Shown here piece after piece: positions 34,220 to 42,029 of a stretch of DNA of 64,000 nucleotides. The notes under the pieces are model-generated. The model ran no database searches. It saw nothing but the letters and a program-made list of their open reading frames with translations, and was not told where the DNA came from. The DNA comes from RGIG7179 sp051893555 (GTDB lineage: Bacteria; Bacillota; Clostridia; Peptostreptococcales; Anaerovoracaceae), in the NCBI GenBank assembly GCA_051893555.1, contig JBJFHL010000012.1:8206-72205 (forward strand), given 5' to 3'. Position numbers and translations under genes: made by a program. Within the stretch, counting starts at the first letter, position 1, and the number at the start of each line of letters is the position of its first letter.

Positions 34220-36202
34220 ATGGAGTATCGCAGTGAAAAGGATCGGAAGATCGAGCAGATGCAGAACCTGATCGTTCTGCTGAATCAGGCATCGAAGGCT
34301 TACTATCAGGAAAGCCGGGAAATCATGCCCAACTATAAGTATGACCAGCTGTATGACGAGCTGGAAGCCCTGGAAAAGGAGACCGGCGTGACCTTGTCCC
34401 AGAGCCCGACCCTGAAGGTGGGTTATGAGGTCCTTTCGGATCTGCCGAAGGAGGCCCATCCATCGAAGATGCTGTCTCTGGATAAGACCAAGGACAGGGA
34501 TCAGTTGGTGAGCTGGCTGGGGGCGCAGGAAGGTGTACTCAGCTGGAAGCTGGACGGGCTGACCATCGTGCTGACCTATGAAGAGGGAAAGCTGGTGAAG
34601 GCAGTGACCCGCGGAAACGGTGAGGTGGGCGAAGTAGTCACAAACAACGCCCGGATGTTCACCAATGTGCCGGTGTCCGTCGACTTCAAAGGTCGGCTGG
34701 TGCTTCGGGGTGAGGCGGTCATCACCTATCCGGACTTCGAAAAGATCAACGAGTCAATTACCGATGAAGGGGCCAAATACAAGAATCCGCGGAATCTCTG
34801 TGCCGGCTCTGTGCGGCAGCTGTCCAATCAGATTACGGCGGAGCGCCATGTGCGGTTTTATGCCTTCGCCCTGGTCAGTGCGGAGGGACTGGAGTTTGCC
34901 CGGCGGACGGAGCAGTTTGACTGGCTTTCGTCGCAGGGATTCGCGGTGGTGGAGCACCGGCAGGTGACGGGTTTCGATTTGAAGGAGTCCATCCAGTGGT
35001 TCTCCGACCGGATCGAGGACAATATTCTGCCGTCTGATGGTCTCGTATTGTCATTTGACGATATCGCCTATGGCCGGTCCCTGGGACAGACGGCCAAGTT
35101 CCCACGGGATTCCATCGCCTTTAAGTGGCAGGATGAAATCCGGGAAACCACCCTGCAGGAAATCGAGTGGAGCGCATCCCGTACCGGCCTCATCAATCCG
35201 GTGGCGGTGTTCGAGCCGGTGGAACTGGAGGGAACCACGGTGAGCCGGGCTTCGGTGCACAATCTCAGTGTCATGAAGGAACTGGGGCTGGGCATCGGCG
35301 ACCGGATCCTGGTGTATAAGGCCAATATGATCATTCCGCAGATTTCCGAAAACCTGACCCGCAGCGGAAAGATTCACGTGCCGGAGTTCTGTCCGGTTTG
35401 CGGCGGTGATACGGTGATTCATAATGAAAATGGCGTGGAGACTCTGTTCTGTCCGAATCCGGACTGCCTGGCCAAGCAGATCAAACGGCTGACCCTGTTT
35501 GTATCCAGGGATGCCATGGATATCGGCGGCCTGTCGGAAATGACATTGGAAAAACTGGTGGATCAGGGTATGATTCATGAGCTTGCCGACCTGTTTCATC
35601 TGCAGCAGTACCGGCAGCAGATCATTGAAATGGAAGGCTTCGGCGAGAAGTCCTTCGCCAATCTGATTGCCGCTGTCGAAAAAGCGCGAAACACGTCCAC
35701 CGACCGGTTCCTTTACAGCCTGGGTATTCCGAACATCGGTACGGCCAATGCCCGGCTCATTGCCGGACACTGTCGGAATCAGTGGGATGTCGTAGCCTCC
35801 CTGACAAAGGAAGAACTGATGACCATCGACGGCGTGGGGGAAGTCATGGCCGATGCCTTCGTATCGTGGTTTGACGATGAAGAGAACAAGAAGACCGTTT
35901 CCGACCTGCTGGCGGAGGTGACGCTGGACGAAAGCTACGAGGCAGCCGGCACTGCCTTCGAGGGACTGACCTTCGTCATCACCGGATCGCTGAATCACTA
36001 TGCCAACCGGGATGCGCTGAAAGGAGAAATTGAAGCAGCAGGCGGCAAAGTGGCCGGCTCCGTCAGTGCGAAAACCAGCTATCTGATCAATAACGACCTG
36101 ACATCCGGCTCTGGCAAGAATAAAAAAGCCAAAGAACTGGGTATTCCGATCATCGACGAAGAAACGGTGAAAGGCTGGCTGGAAGCCGGCGGGGTAAAAT
36201 AA
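34220..36202 (+). CDS. ligA: NAD-dependent DNA ligase
   Basis: Seals nicks using NAD+. 660 residues: Ia domain with YDQLYDELEALE, adenylation motif WKLDG (Lys about 108), LRGEAVI, an OB-fold, a zinc finger with CPVCGG and CPNPDC, helix-hairpin-helix repeats (IDGVGEVMADAF) and a C-terminal BRCT domain (FVITGSLNHYANRDALK). Two blocks depart from the usual consensus: TRGNG in place of TRGDG and KFPRDSIAFKW in place of KAPRWAIAYKF. It may be a divergent clostridial form. It shares a transcript with pcrA. Confidence 0.93.
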   Translation: MEYRSEKDRKIEQMQNLIVLLNQASKAYYQESREIMPNYKYDQLYDELEALEKETGVTLSQSPTLKVGYEVLSDLPKEAHPSKMLSLDKTKDRDQLVSWLGAQEGVLSWKLDGLTIVLTYEEGKLVKAVTRGNGEVGEVVTNNARMFTNVPVSVDFKGRLVLRGEAVITYPDFEKINESITDEGAKYKNPRNLCAGSVRQLSNQITAERHVRFYAFALVSAEGLEFARRTEQFDWLSSQGFAVVEHRQVTGFDLKESIQWFSDRIEDNILPSDGLVLSFDDIAYGRSLGQTAKFPRDSIAFKWQDEIRETTLQEIEWSASRTGLINPVAVFEPVELEGTTVSRASVHNLSVMKELGLGIGDRILVYKANMIIPQISENLTRSGKIHVPEFCPVCGGDTVIHNENGVETLFCPNPDCLAKQIKRLTLFVSRDAMDIGGLSEMTLEKLVDQGMIHELADLFHLQQYRQQIIEMEGFGEKSFANLIAAVEKARNTSTDRFLYSLGIPNIGTANARLIAGHCRNQWDVVASLTKEELMTIDGVGEVMADAFVSWFDDEENKKTVSDLLAEVTLDESYEAAGTAFEGLTFVITGSLNHYANRDALKGEIEAAGGKVAGSVSAKTSYLINNDLTSGSGKNKKAKELGIPIIDEETVKGWLEAGGVK

Positions 36203-36263
36203 CAGACATAGAAAACATAGAAAACATTGAGAAAATGTCGAGACAATATCGAGGAAAGAGAAC

Positions 36264-37262
36264 ATGCTGAAAACAGGAAAACTGGACAGCGATCTGCTGA
36301 AACAGATCGTCATCGATAAAATAAACTATAAACGTCCGGAGGTGCTGACACGGGCTGGCGTGGGAGAAGACTGCGCTGTGGTCGATTACGGCGAATACGA
36401 ATGTGTCATGTCCACAGATCCGATCACGGCAGCCGTCAGCGACATCGGCAGGCTGGCCATCCATATCTCCTGCAATGACATCGCCTCCAACGGAATTCAG
36501 CCCCTGGGCATCATGCTGGCGGTGATGCTGCCGGTGGGCACCACGGAAGACGACATTGAAATGATCATGGATCAGGCGGCCAAAGCTGCGGAGGCCTGCC
36601 AGGTGGAGATCATCGGCGGTCATACGGAGATCACGGCGGCAGTCACCCAGCCGGTTATCGTTTCCACCGCCATCGGCCGCGGCAGAAAGAACCAGTCTGC
36701 CTCCGCCGAAAACATCCAGATCGGCGATGTAATCCTCATGACCAAGAGCGCCGGGCTGGAGGGTACCGGCATCATCGCGGGCGATTATGCGGAAGAACTG
36801 AAAGCGATTCTGTCACCAGAGGAACTGGAACAGGCATCCGAATTGCTGGATCACGTCAGTGTGGTCCGGGACGGTGTGACGGCCGGCGCGGTGGGGACCC
36901 ACGGCATGCACGATGTGACGGAAGGCGGCATTCTGGGCGCCGTCTGGGAAATGTGCCAGATCGCAGGTGTGGGCTGCCAACTTCAGGAAGAAGCCATTCC
37001 GGTGGCTTCCGTTACCCGCAAAATCTGCACGCACTACGGTATAAACTATCTTCGACTGATTTCTTCCGGGGCGATGATCATCATGACAGCGCCGGAAAAG
37101 AAGGAAGAAATGCTGCAGAAACTGTCCGAGGCCGGTGTGCCGGTCTGCCAGATCGGCAGGATCCTGCCTGCTTCTGAAGGCCTGATGCTGCAGCACGCTG
37201 ATGGAAGCAGTGAAATCATCGATCCGCCGGGACCGGACGAGCTTTATAAAGTGGTGAAATGA
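36264..37262 (+). CDS. AIR synthase/HypE-like protein
   Basis: A 332-residue protein of the PurM/HypE/ThiL ATP-binding superfamily: GVGEDCAVVD near residue 31, STDPITAA, HISCNDIASNGIQPL and MHDVTEGGILGA are typical. Closest in style to HypE-type proteins, but the C-terminal PRIC-type motif of true HypE (acceptor cysteine) is absent, and no hyp genes lie nearby. The exact reaction is unknown. The stop overlaps the MerR gene start by 4 bases (ATGA). A short run of AGAAAACAT-like repeats precedes it at 36206-36235. Confidence 0.8.
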   Translation: MLKTGKLDSDLLKQIVIDKINYKRPEVLTRAGVGEDCAVVDYGEYECVMSTDPITAAVSDIGRLAIHISCNDIASNGIQPLGIMLAVMLPVGTTEDDIEMIMDQAAKAAEACQVEIIGGHTEITAAVTQPVIVSTAIGRGRKNQSASAENIQIGDVILMTKSAGLEGTGIIAGDYAEELKAILSPEELEQASELLDHVSVVRDGVTAGAVGTHGMHDVTEGGILGAVWEMCQIAGVGCQLQEEAIPVASVTRKICTHYGINYLRLISSGAMIIMTAPEKKEEMLQKLSEAGVPVCQIGRILPASEGLMLQHADGSSEIIDPPGPDELYKVVK

Positions 37263-38095
37263 TGGAAAATAAAAAAATCGAGTATCATGTAGGAGAACTT
37301 GCAGAATATTTCGGTGTCAGCCGGGATACTTTACGTCTCTATGACAAGATGGGAATCCTGTCACCCGTCAAGGATGCACAGAACGGGTATCGTGTGTACA
37401 GCCGGGCAGATTTTATCTGTCTGGATTACATCATGCGGCTGAAAAGTCTGAATATGCCGCTGGAGGATATTAAGATGATGATCAATGACTGCACCATTGA
37501 GCGTGCAGAGGCGGTCATGCAGGTGCAGGATAAGATTCTGGAAGACAAAATAGAGGAATTAAAGAATCTACAAATGGTGGTACGCGATTATCAGAAAAGC
37601 TTCAGCAAAGCGATTCAGAATATGGGGCAGATTACCATTGAAGAATCGGAAACGCTGATCTATAAAGAAGTCGGAAATTCCATGAAGGAAACCATGGCGG
37701 AATTCAATCGTCTGACCAGTACCCATGTAGCCAAGTTCACTTTCGTGGCCCCGAAAGAAAGGTATTTCGATGACGATGTCTGGGAAAAGATCATCGATCC
37801 GGAGGTTCGGAGAGAATTCCTGAGTTACGCCATCACGCTGGTGGATGATGAACAGTTTGCGGAGCGGGCGGATTTTTCGAGAGACACATTCCAGGTGATT
37901 CCTCCGCAGAAATGCGTGCATGCAACGCTGAAAACCTTTACCAACAGGGACTACAGTGATTTCGTGCGCATCAAGGATTACATAAAGGAAAATGGCTTCA
38001 TTCTGACAGGAAATCCCATGTTTCGAACCCTCTCGGTTCGGAATAACAGTCAGCAAAGCGTGGATTATTACGAATTTTGGGCTCCAATTGAATAA
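37259..38095 (+). CDS. MerR-family transcriptional regulator
   Basis: A 278-residue activator/repressor: N-terminal winged helix (HVGELAEYFGVSRDTLRLYDKMGIL, split over about 8-32), a dimerising coiled coil (about 80-125) and a C-terminal effector domain of about 150 residues ending DYYEFWAPIE, similar in style to GyrI-like multidrug-binding domains. It overlaps the preceding gene by 4 bases and ends at a strong terminator. A MerR-type promoter lies just downstream in front of the carrier gene, its likely target. Confidence 0.88.
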   Translation: MMENKKIEYHVGELAEYFGVSRDTLRLYDKMGILSPVKDAQNGYRVYSRADFICLDYIMRLKSLNMPLEDIKMMINDCTIERAEAVMQVQDKILEDKIEELKNLQMVVRDYQKSFSKAIQNMGQITIEESETLIYKEVGNSMKETMAEFNRLTSTHVAKFTFVAPKERYFDDDVWEKIIDPEVRREFLSYAITLVDDEQFAERADFSRDTFQVIPPQKCVHATLKTFTNRDYSDFVRIKDYIKENGFILTGNPMFRTLSVRNNSQQSVDYYEFWAPIE

Positions 38096-38106
38096 AAGAC
38101 CAGATG

Positions 38107-38133
38107 ATCCCGGCGTCAGCCGGGATTTTTTTA
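38107..38133 (+). terminator. Terminator after the MerR gene
   Basis: A perfect 8-bp stem (38107-38114 with 38119-38126), a GTCA loop and a run of seven T. Confidence 0.9.
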
Positions 38134-38153
38134 ACAAATTTTTTATAAAGCTA

Positions 38154-38184
38154 TTGACCTTAGAGTAACTCAATAGTTTATTCT
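38154..38184 (+). promoter_or_regulatory. MerR-type promoter with 19-base spacer and operator
   Basis: TTGACC (38154-38159) and TATTCT (38179-38184) are separated by 19 bases, the elongated spacing typical of MerR-activated promoters. The spacer holds the dyad GAGTAACTC (38163-38171). A second, wider inverted repeat CTATTGA/TCAATAG spans 38151-38176. The neighbouring MerR regulator is the obvious candidate. Confidence 0.7.
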
Positions 38185-38282
38185 TGAGATATGAAGGTAT
38201 CGATACCAATTACGCACTTTTTCAAATCGGCAGACGTGCCGGAGAATGGAAATGAAATCATTATATGAAAAGGAGAATCACA

Positions 38283-39701
38283 ATGAAAACGGATAAAACC
38301 CCGAAGGGAAAAGAAAAGCGTGAGATACCTCATATATTCGTCATTCTGTTAGTTATTATTATCATTGCAACCATCTGCACCTGGCTTGTACCGGCCGGCG
38401 CTTATGACCGGGTACTGGATGAAGCAACGGGCCGCATGATCATTGATCCGGACAGCTTCCACTATATTGACAAGACACCGGTTGGTCCGTTTGCCATGTT
38501 CGTATCACTGGAAGAAGGTCTGATCCAGGCAGCCAATATCACGTTCCTGATCTTCTGCGCGTTTTCCAGCTTATATCTTCTGGAAAAAACGGGTGCAATC
38601 GATGCAGCCATTGCCCTGATGGTAAGGAAAACAAAAACACATCCGAAATATGCCAATGTATTTATCGGAATCATCATGATCGTCCTGGCAATCTGGGGCT
38701 CCACCGGAACCATGTCTTATGAAGAAATCATCGCATTTATCCCGATTTTCGTAGCTGTTGCCATTGCACTGGGCTATGATGCTATGGTAGGTGTGGCGAT
38801 TTCTGTCGTTCCTGTAGGTGTGGGTTTTGCTGCTGCCACGGTGAATCCGTTTACCATCGGCGTGGCACAGACCATCGCAGAACTTCCTATGTTCTCCGGA
38901 ATCGGTTACAGAATCCTGATCCTCGCTGTCATGACGGCAATTCTTATCGCATATGTTATGTGGTATGCAGCACGAATTAAGAAAGATCCGACCAAGAGCC
39001 TGACCTATGGTGTCGATATGTCGGATATGACGGTGGACGAAGAAAGAATGAACACGCCGATGACCACCGAAAGAAAGCTGACCCTGCTGGCGCTGCTGGT
39101 AGCGGTAGGCTTTATGGCATGGGGCCTGATTTCTCAGGGCTGGTATATTAATCAGTGTGCCGCCATCTTTATGATCCTTGCCATCGTGGTAGGTATTATC
39201 AACCGCTGGAAAGCAAATAAAATCGCCACGACTCTGGTAGAAGGCCTGAGCAAAGGTGTATTGTCTGCGGTGATCGTTGGTGTGGCAAGAGCCGTTCTGG
39301 TTGTTATGACTGCAGGCAACATCATTGACACGTTAATTCATGCCTGCGTTGGTCTGATTGAGAATCTGTCCCTGTACGCAAGCGGTGTAGGAATGCTGAT
39401 TTTCCAGACACTGCTGAACTTCCTGATTCCATCCGGATCCGGACAGGCTGCCGTATCCATGCCAATCATGACGCCGATTGCAGATCTGATCGGCATGAAC
39501 CGCCAGATTGCGGTACTGATCTTCCAGTTCGGCGATGGCTTCTCCAATCTGATCTGGCCGACCAGCTTCATGGTAATCGCATGTGCAATGGCTAAGATTC
39601 CTTTAAACAAATATTACAAATGGCTTCTGCCTTTCTTCGGCATCTGCTTCGTCGTTCAGTGCCTGTTTATCTTTGGCGCAATTGCCATGAATTATGCATA
39701 A
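38283..39701 (+). CDS. YfcC-family (C4-dicarboxylate/arginine-type) membrane carrier
   Basis: A 472-residue integral membrane protein with about twelve hydrophobic segments; IPHIFVILLVIIII at the start, GSTGTMSYEEIIAF and FLIPSGSGQAAVSMPIM are family-style blocks of YfcC/DcuC-like carriers. I start at ATG 38283, 7 bases after AAAGGAG, not at ATG 38265. The amidohydrolase gene follows 25 bases later, so the cargo may be N-acylated amino acids or dipeptides that this enzyme then splits; inference. Confidence 0.85.
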   Translation: MKTDKTPKGKEKREIPHIFVILLVIIIIATICTWLVPAGAYDRVLDEATGRMIIDPDSFHYIDKTPVGPFAMFVSLEEGLIQAANITFLIFCAFSSLYLLEKTGAIDAAIALMVRKTKTHPKYANVFIGIIMIVLAIWGSTGTMSYEEIIAFIPIFVAVAIALGYDAMVGVAISVVPVGVGFAAATVNPFTIGVAQTIAELPMFSGIGYRILILAVMTAILIAYVMWYAARIKKDPTKSLTYGVDMSDMTVDEERMNTPMTTERKLTLLALLVAVGFMAWGLISQGWYINQCAAIFMILAIVVGIINRWKANKIATTLVEGLSKGVLSAVIVGVARAVLVVMTAGNIIDTLIHACVGLIENLSLYASGVGMLIFQTLLNFLIPSGSGQAAVSMPIMTPIADLIGMNRQIAVLIFQFGDGFSNLIWPTSFMVIACAMAKIPLNKYYKWLLPFFGICFVVQCLFIFGAIAMNYA

Positions 39702-39726
39702 ACCGCGAAAAGCGAGGTGCTGAACC

Positions 39727-40944
39727 ATGGAATATAAAATAAAAAAATCTCTGGAAGCGCTGTTTGCACAGCAGGCACACGAGGTCCTTCAGGAAACCAT
39801 TGAGATTCGAAGATATCTTCATATGCATCCGGAGATCGGGTTTGATACGCAGAACACGGAAAAGCTGGTCAGAGAACATCTGGCTGCGGACGGAATAGAG
39901 ATTCTGCCGGGCAAAATGGGTGTATTCGGCCTGATTCGGGGAAAGGACAGCAGCCATATGGTTGCACTCCGTGCCGATATGGATGCACTTTGTCTGCAGG
40001 AAGAAAATGATGTTCCTTATCGGTCTCAGATTCCAAATAAGATGCATGCCTGCGGCCATGATGGTCATACGGCCATGCTTCTGGGTGCTGCGAAGCTTCT
40101 GCAGCGCAATCGGGAAGAACTCCCTATGGATGTACTCCTGATTTTCCAGCCGGCAGAAGAAGGTCCCAATCTGGGAGGTGCCAGGGTTATGCTTGCCGAT
40201 TTGCAGGAAAAGGGACTTGCAGAGAAAATCGTAAACATCTTCGGACTGCATGTATTTAATGATTATCCTGCAGGTACCATTGCAATACGTCACGGTGCAG
40301 GCTCCTCGTCCACCGACGAGTTTTACATTAAAATTACAGGACGAGGAGGACATGCAGGACAGCCGCATAAAACCGTGGATGCATTGTCTGTAGGTGCTAA
40401 GATTGTAGGCGCCATGGAGACTTTTATGGCAAGAAGAATTGATCCGAATGATTCAGCAGTCTTTTCTGTTGGCATTTTCGAAGCGGGTTCGGCGATAAAT
40501 ATTGTGGCTGAAACTGCCAGAATATCCGGAACCATTCGCTGCCAGAAAGAAGAAATGCGGGCGTATATTCTGGAAAACATGGAGCAGATCGTAAAGGGAA
40601 TCTGCAGTGCATACGGTGCTGCCTGCCATATCGATATCGTGCATGGCCTGCCTGTACTGGAAAATGATGAAGAGGCAACGGATTATGCACAGACTGTAGC
40701 AGAAAGTATTGTGGGAGCAGATTCTGTTATTCCGATTGAGCACACCATGCTTGGTGCAGAAGATTTTGCATATTTCGCCCAGGCAATACCTGCCTGCTTT
40801 ATTAATCTGGGATCCAGCAACGAAGAGAAAGGTCTTACCTGCCTGGCACACCATCCGAAGTTTGATTTTGATGAGAGTGCCATGGAATACGGAATTCGTC
40901 TGCTCTGTGGATTAGCTGCAGGAATTTCAAACGAAACAGCTTGA
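39727..40944 (+). CDS. M20-family amidohydrolase
   Basis: A dinuclear-metal hydrolase of the N-acyl amino acid/hippurate amidohydrolase type, 405 residues. Blocks: RRYLHMHPEIGFDT near residue 30, LRADMDAL, HACGHDGHTAMLLGAA (metal ligands), FQPAEEGPNLGGA (catalytic Glu), the lid dimerisation domain from about 185 (RGGHAGQPH), and TMLGAEDFAYF with the last ligands. No signal peptide, so it acts inside the cell on a substrate probably imported by the upstream carrier. GCGAGGTG precedes the ATG. Confidence 0.9.
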   Translation: MEYKIKKSLEALFAQQAHEVLQETIEIRRYLHMHPEIGFDTQNTEKLVREHLAADGIEILPGKMGVFGLIRGKDSSHMVALRADMDALCLQEENDVPYRSQIPNKMHACGHDGHTAMLLGAAKLLQRNREELPMDVLLIFQPAEEGPNLGGARVMLADLQEKGLAEKIVNIFGLHVFNDYPAGTIAIRHGAGSSSTDEFYIKITGRGGHAGQPHKTVDALSVGAKIVGAMETFMARRIDPNDSAVFSVGIFEAGSAINIVAETARISGTIRCQKEEMRAYILENMEQIVKGICSAYGAACHIDIVHGLPVLENDEEATDYAQTVAESIVGADSVIPIEHTMLGAEDFAYFAQAIPACFINLGSSNEEKGLTCLAHHPKFDFDESAMEYGIRLLCGLAAGISNETA

Positions 40945-40965
40945 AAATGAATTCAAGGGATACAT

Positions 40966-41016
40966 GAAAGAAGGAGACCTTCGCAAGTGATACACCTGCG
41001 GAGGTTTCCTTCTTTT
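40966..41016 (+). terminator. Strong terminator after the amidohydrolase
   Basis: A stem of about 19 bp (GAAAGAAGGAGACCTTCGCA against the stretch 40997-41016, with G-U pairs) followed by TTTT. It ends the carrier-amidohydrolase operon. Confidence 0.85.
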
Positions 41017-41107
41017 ACCGTACGCCCGGCGGGCAAGCTGCGGGATCCGAAGAATTTACGTATGATTCATTGTATAAAAATACAATACGATGAATATAAT
41101 GTGAAAA

Positions 41108-41821
41108 TTACCGATAGATCATGATCAGCGCCAGGATCAGAAGATGCACAGGGTAGAAGGCATAGAAGCCGTACTGGAGGGCTTTGCTGCTTCTGCCCTT
41201 TTTTCCGTTATATAACCAGATTGGGATGAGCGCCAGGACGGCGAATCCCTGGGTTGGAAAATCATATGTAAAAGATCCAAGACTCACAGGAATGGTCATT
41301 CCCTTGAACACGATGATATTCAGAAACACCATGGTAGCAAGCTGGGCCAGACGTGCGAAAGGAAAATCGCGGAGCAGATAAAAGAGAATCACGGTCAGAA
41401 CGCCCATGGCACTGTAATCCACGAAGCACACCACCGAAAGAAGCAGGCAGCCGGCTACAATGAAAAGGGCCTTGAGGATGGATTTTGCACAGAGATTCTG
41501 CCGTGCAGTATCCAAAGCGCGGATGGACAGAAGTCCCAGAAGCAGCGTGAACATGACGTTCTGATGGAACGGATAGATCATGCCGCTGCTGTACAGGAGA
41601 TTGAACGGTATCTCGGAAAGCAGTCCGAAGATCAGAAGACGCAGTGCGTATTTCCGAAAATCGGATGTATGAAAATAGCCTTCTGAAATCTGGAAGGCGA
41701 AGATAGGAAACGCCAGGCGTCCCAGATAGGTCATCCAGTTGTTCCCCGGGATCAGGCTGGCCCACAGATGGTCCAGCAGCATAAAAAAGCAGGCCAGGGC
41801 CCGCAGCATATTTGAAGTCAT
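41108..41821 (-). CDS. TraX-family membrane protein
   Basis: A 237-residue membrane protein with about seven or eight hydrophobic segments. MLRALACFFMLLDHLW and GRLAFPIFAFQISEGYFHT are TraX family marks; TraX acetylates F pilin in E. coli, while chromosomal homologs in Firmicutes have no known substrate. I start at 41821, 7 bases after GGGGG; the in-frame ATG at 41839 has no ribosome site. No conjugation genes lie nearby, so a plasmid role is not implied. Confidence 0.85.
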   Translation of the reverse strand: MTSNMLRALACFFMLLDHLWASLIPGNNWMTYLGRLAFPIFAFQISEGYFHTSDFRKYALRLLIFGLLSEIPFNLLYSSGMIYPFHQNVMFTLLLGLLSIRALDTARQNLCAKSILKALFIVAGCLLLSVVCFVDYSAMGVLTVILFYLLRDFPFARLAQLATMVFLNIIVFKGMTIPVSLGSFTYDFPTQGFAVLALIPIWLYNGKKGRSSKALQYGFYAFYPVHLLILALIMIYR

Positions 41822-41851
41822 TGAAATACCCCCTGTCATAGAATCGTATCA

Positions 41852-41880
41852 AGTATATCACAGTAAATTTGAAGGAGCAA
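41852..41880 (-). promoter_or_regulatory. Promoter of the TraX-family gene
   Basis: Minus-strand TTGCTC (41875-41880), a 17-base spacer and TATACT (41852-41857), 31 bases from the start codon. Confidence 0.6.
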
Positions 41881-42029
41881 GACGGAAGCACAAAAAAGGT
41901 GTAAAATATTTTGATATGGAATTCTTCTCGCACATATGGTAAAATGTAGGTAACCCGGCAGGCTTTCTGGGTGGGCCGACGGGGAGCCGGGAAAAGAATA
42001 TTATGTTATGTTATGGAAAGGAGATCAAC

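Noticed and set aside
36203..36262. AGAAAACAT-like short repeats between ligA and the AIR-synthase-like gene
   Set aside because: Too short and irregular to name; likely AT-rich drift in a 60-base spacer.
35051..36313. 420-codon open frame antisense to ligA
   Set aside because: LigA is unmistakable on the plus strand; the antisense frame is a codon-bias shadow without a ribosome site.
41069..41086. ATTGTAT-AAAA-ATACAAT inverted repeat near the end of the TraX gene
   Set aside because: It lacks a T-run on the minus strand and is not near a promoter; it may be chance in AT-rich sequence.
41108..41821. TraX homology as a sign of a conjugative element
   Set aside because: No other transfer, relaxase or integrase genes are nearby; chromosomal TraX homologs are common.
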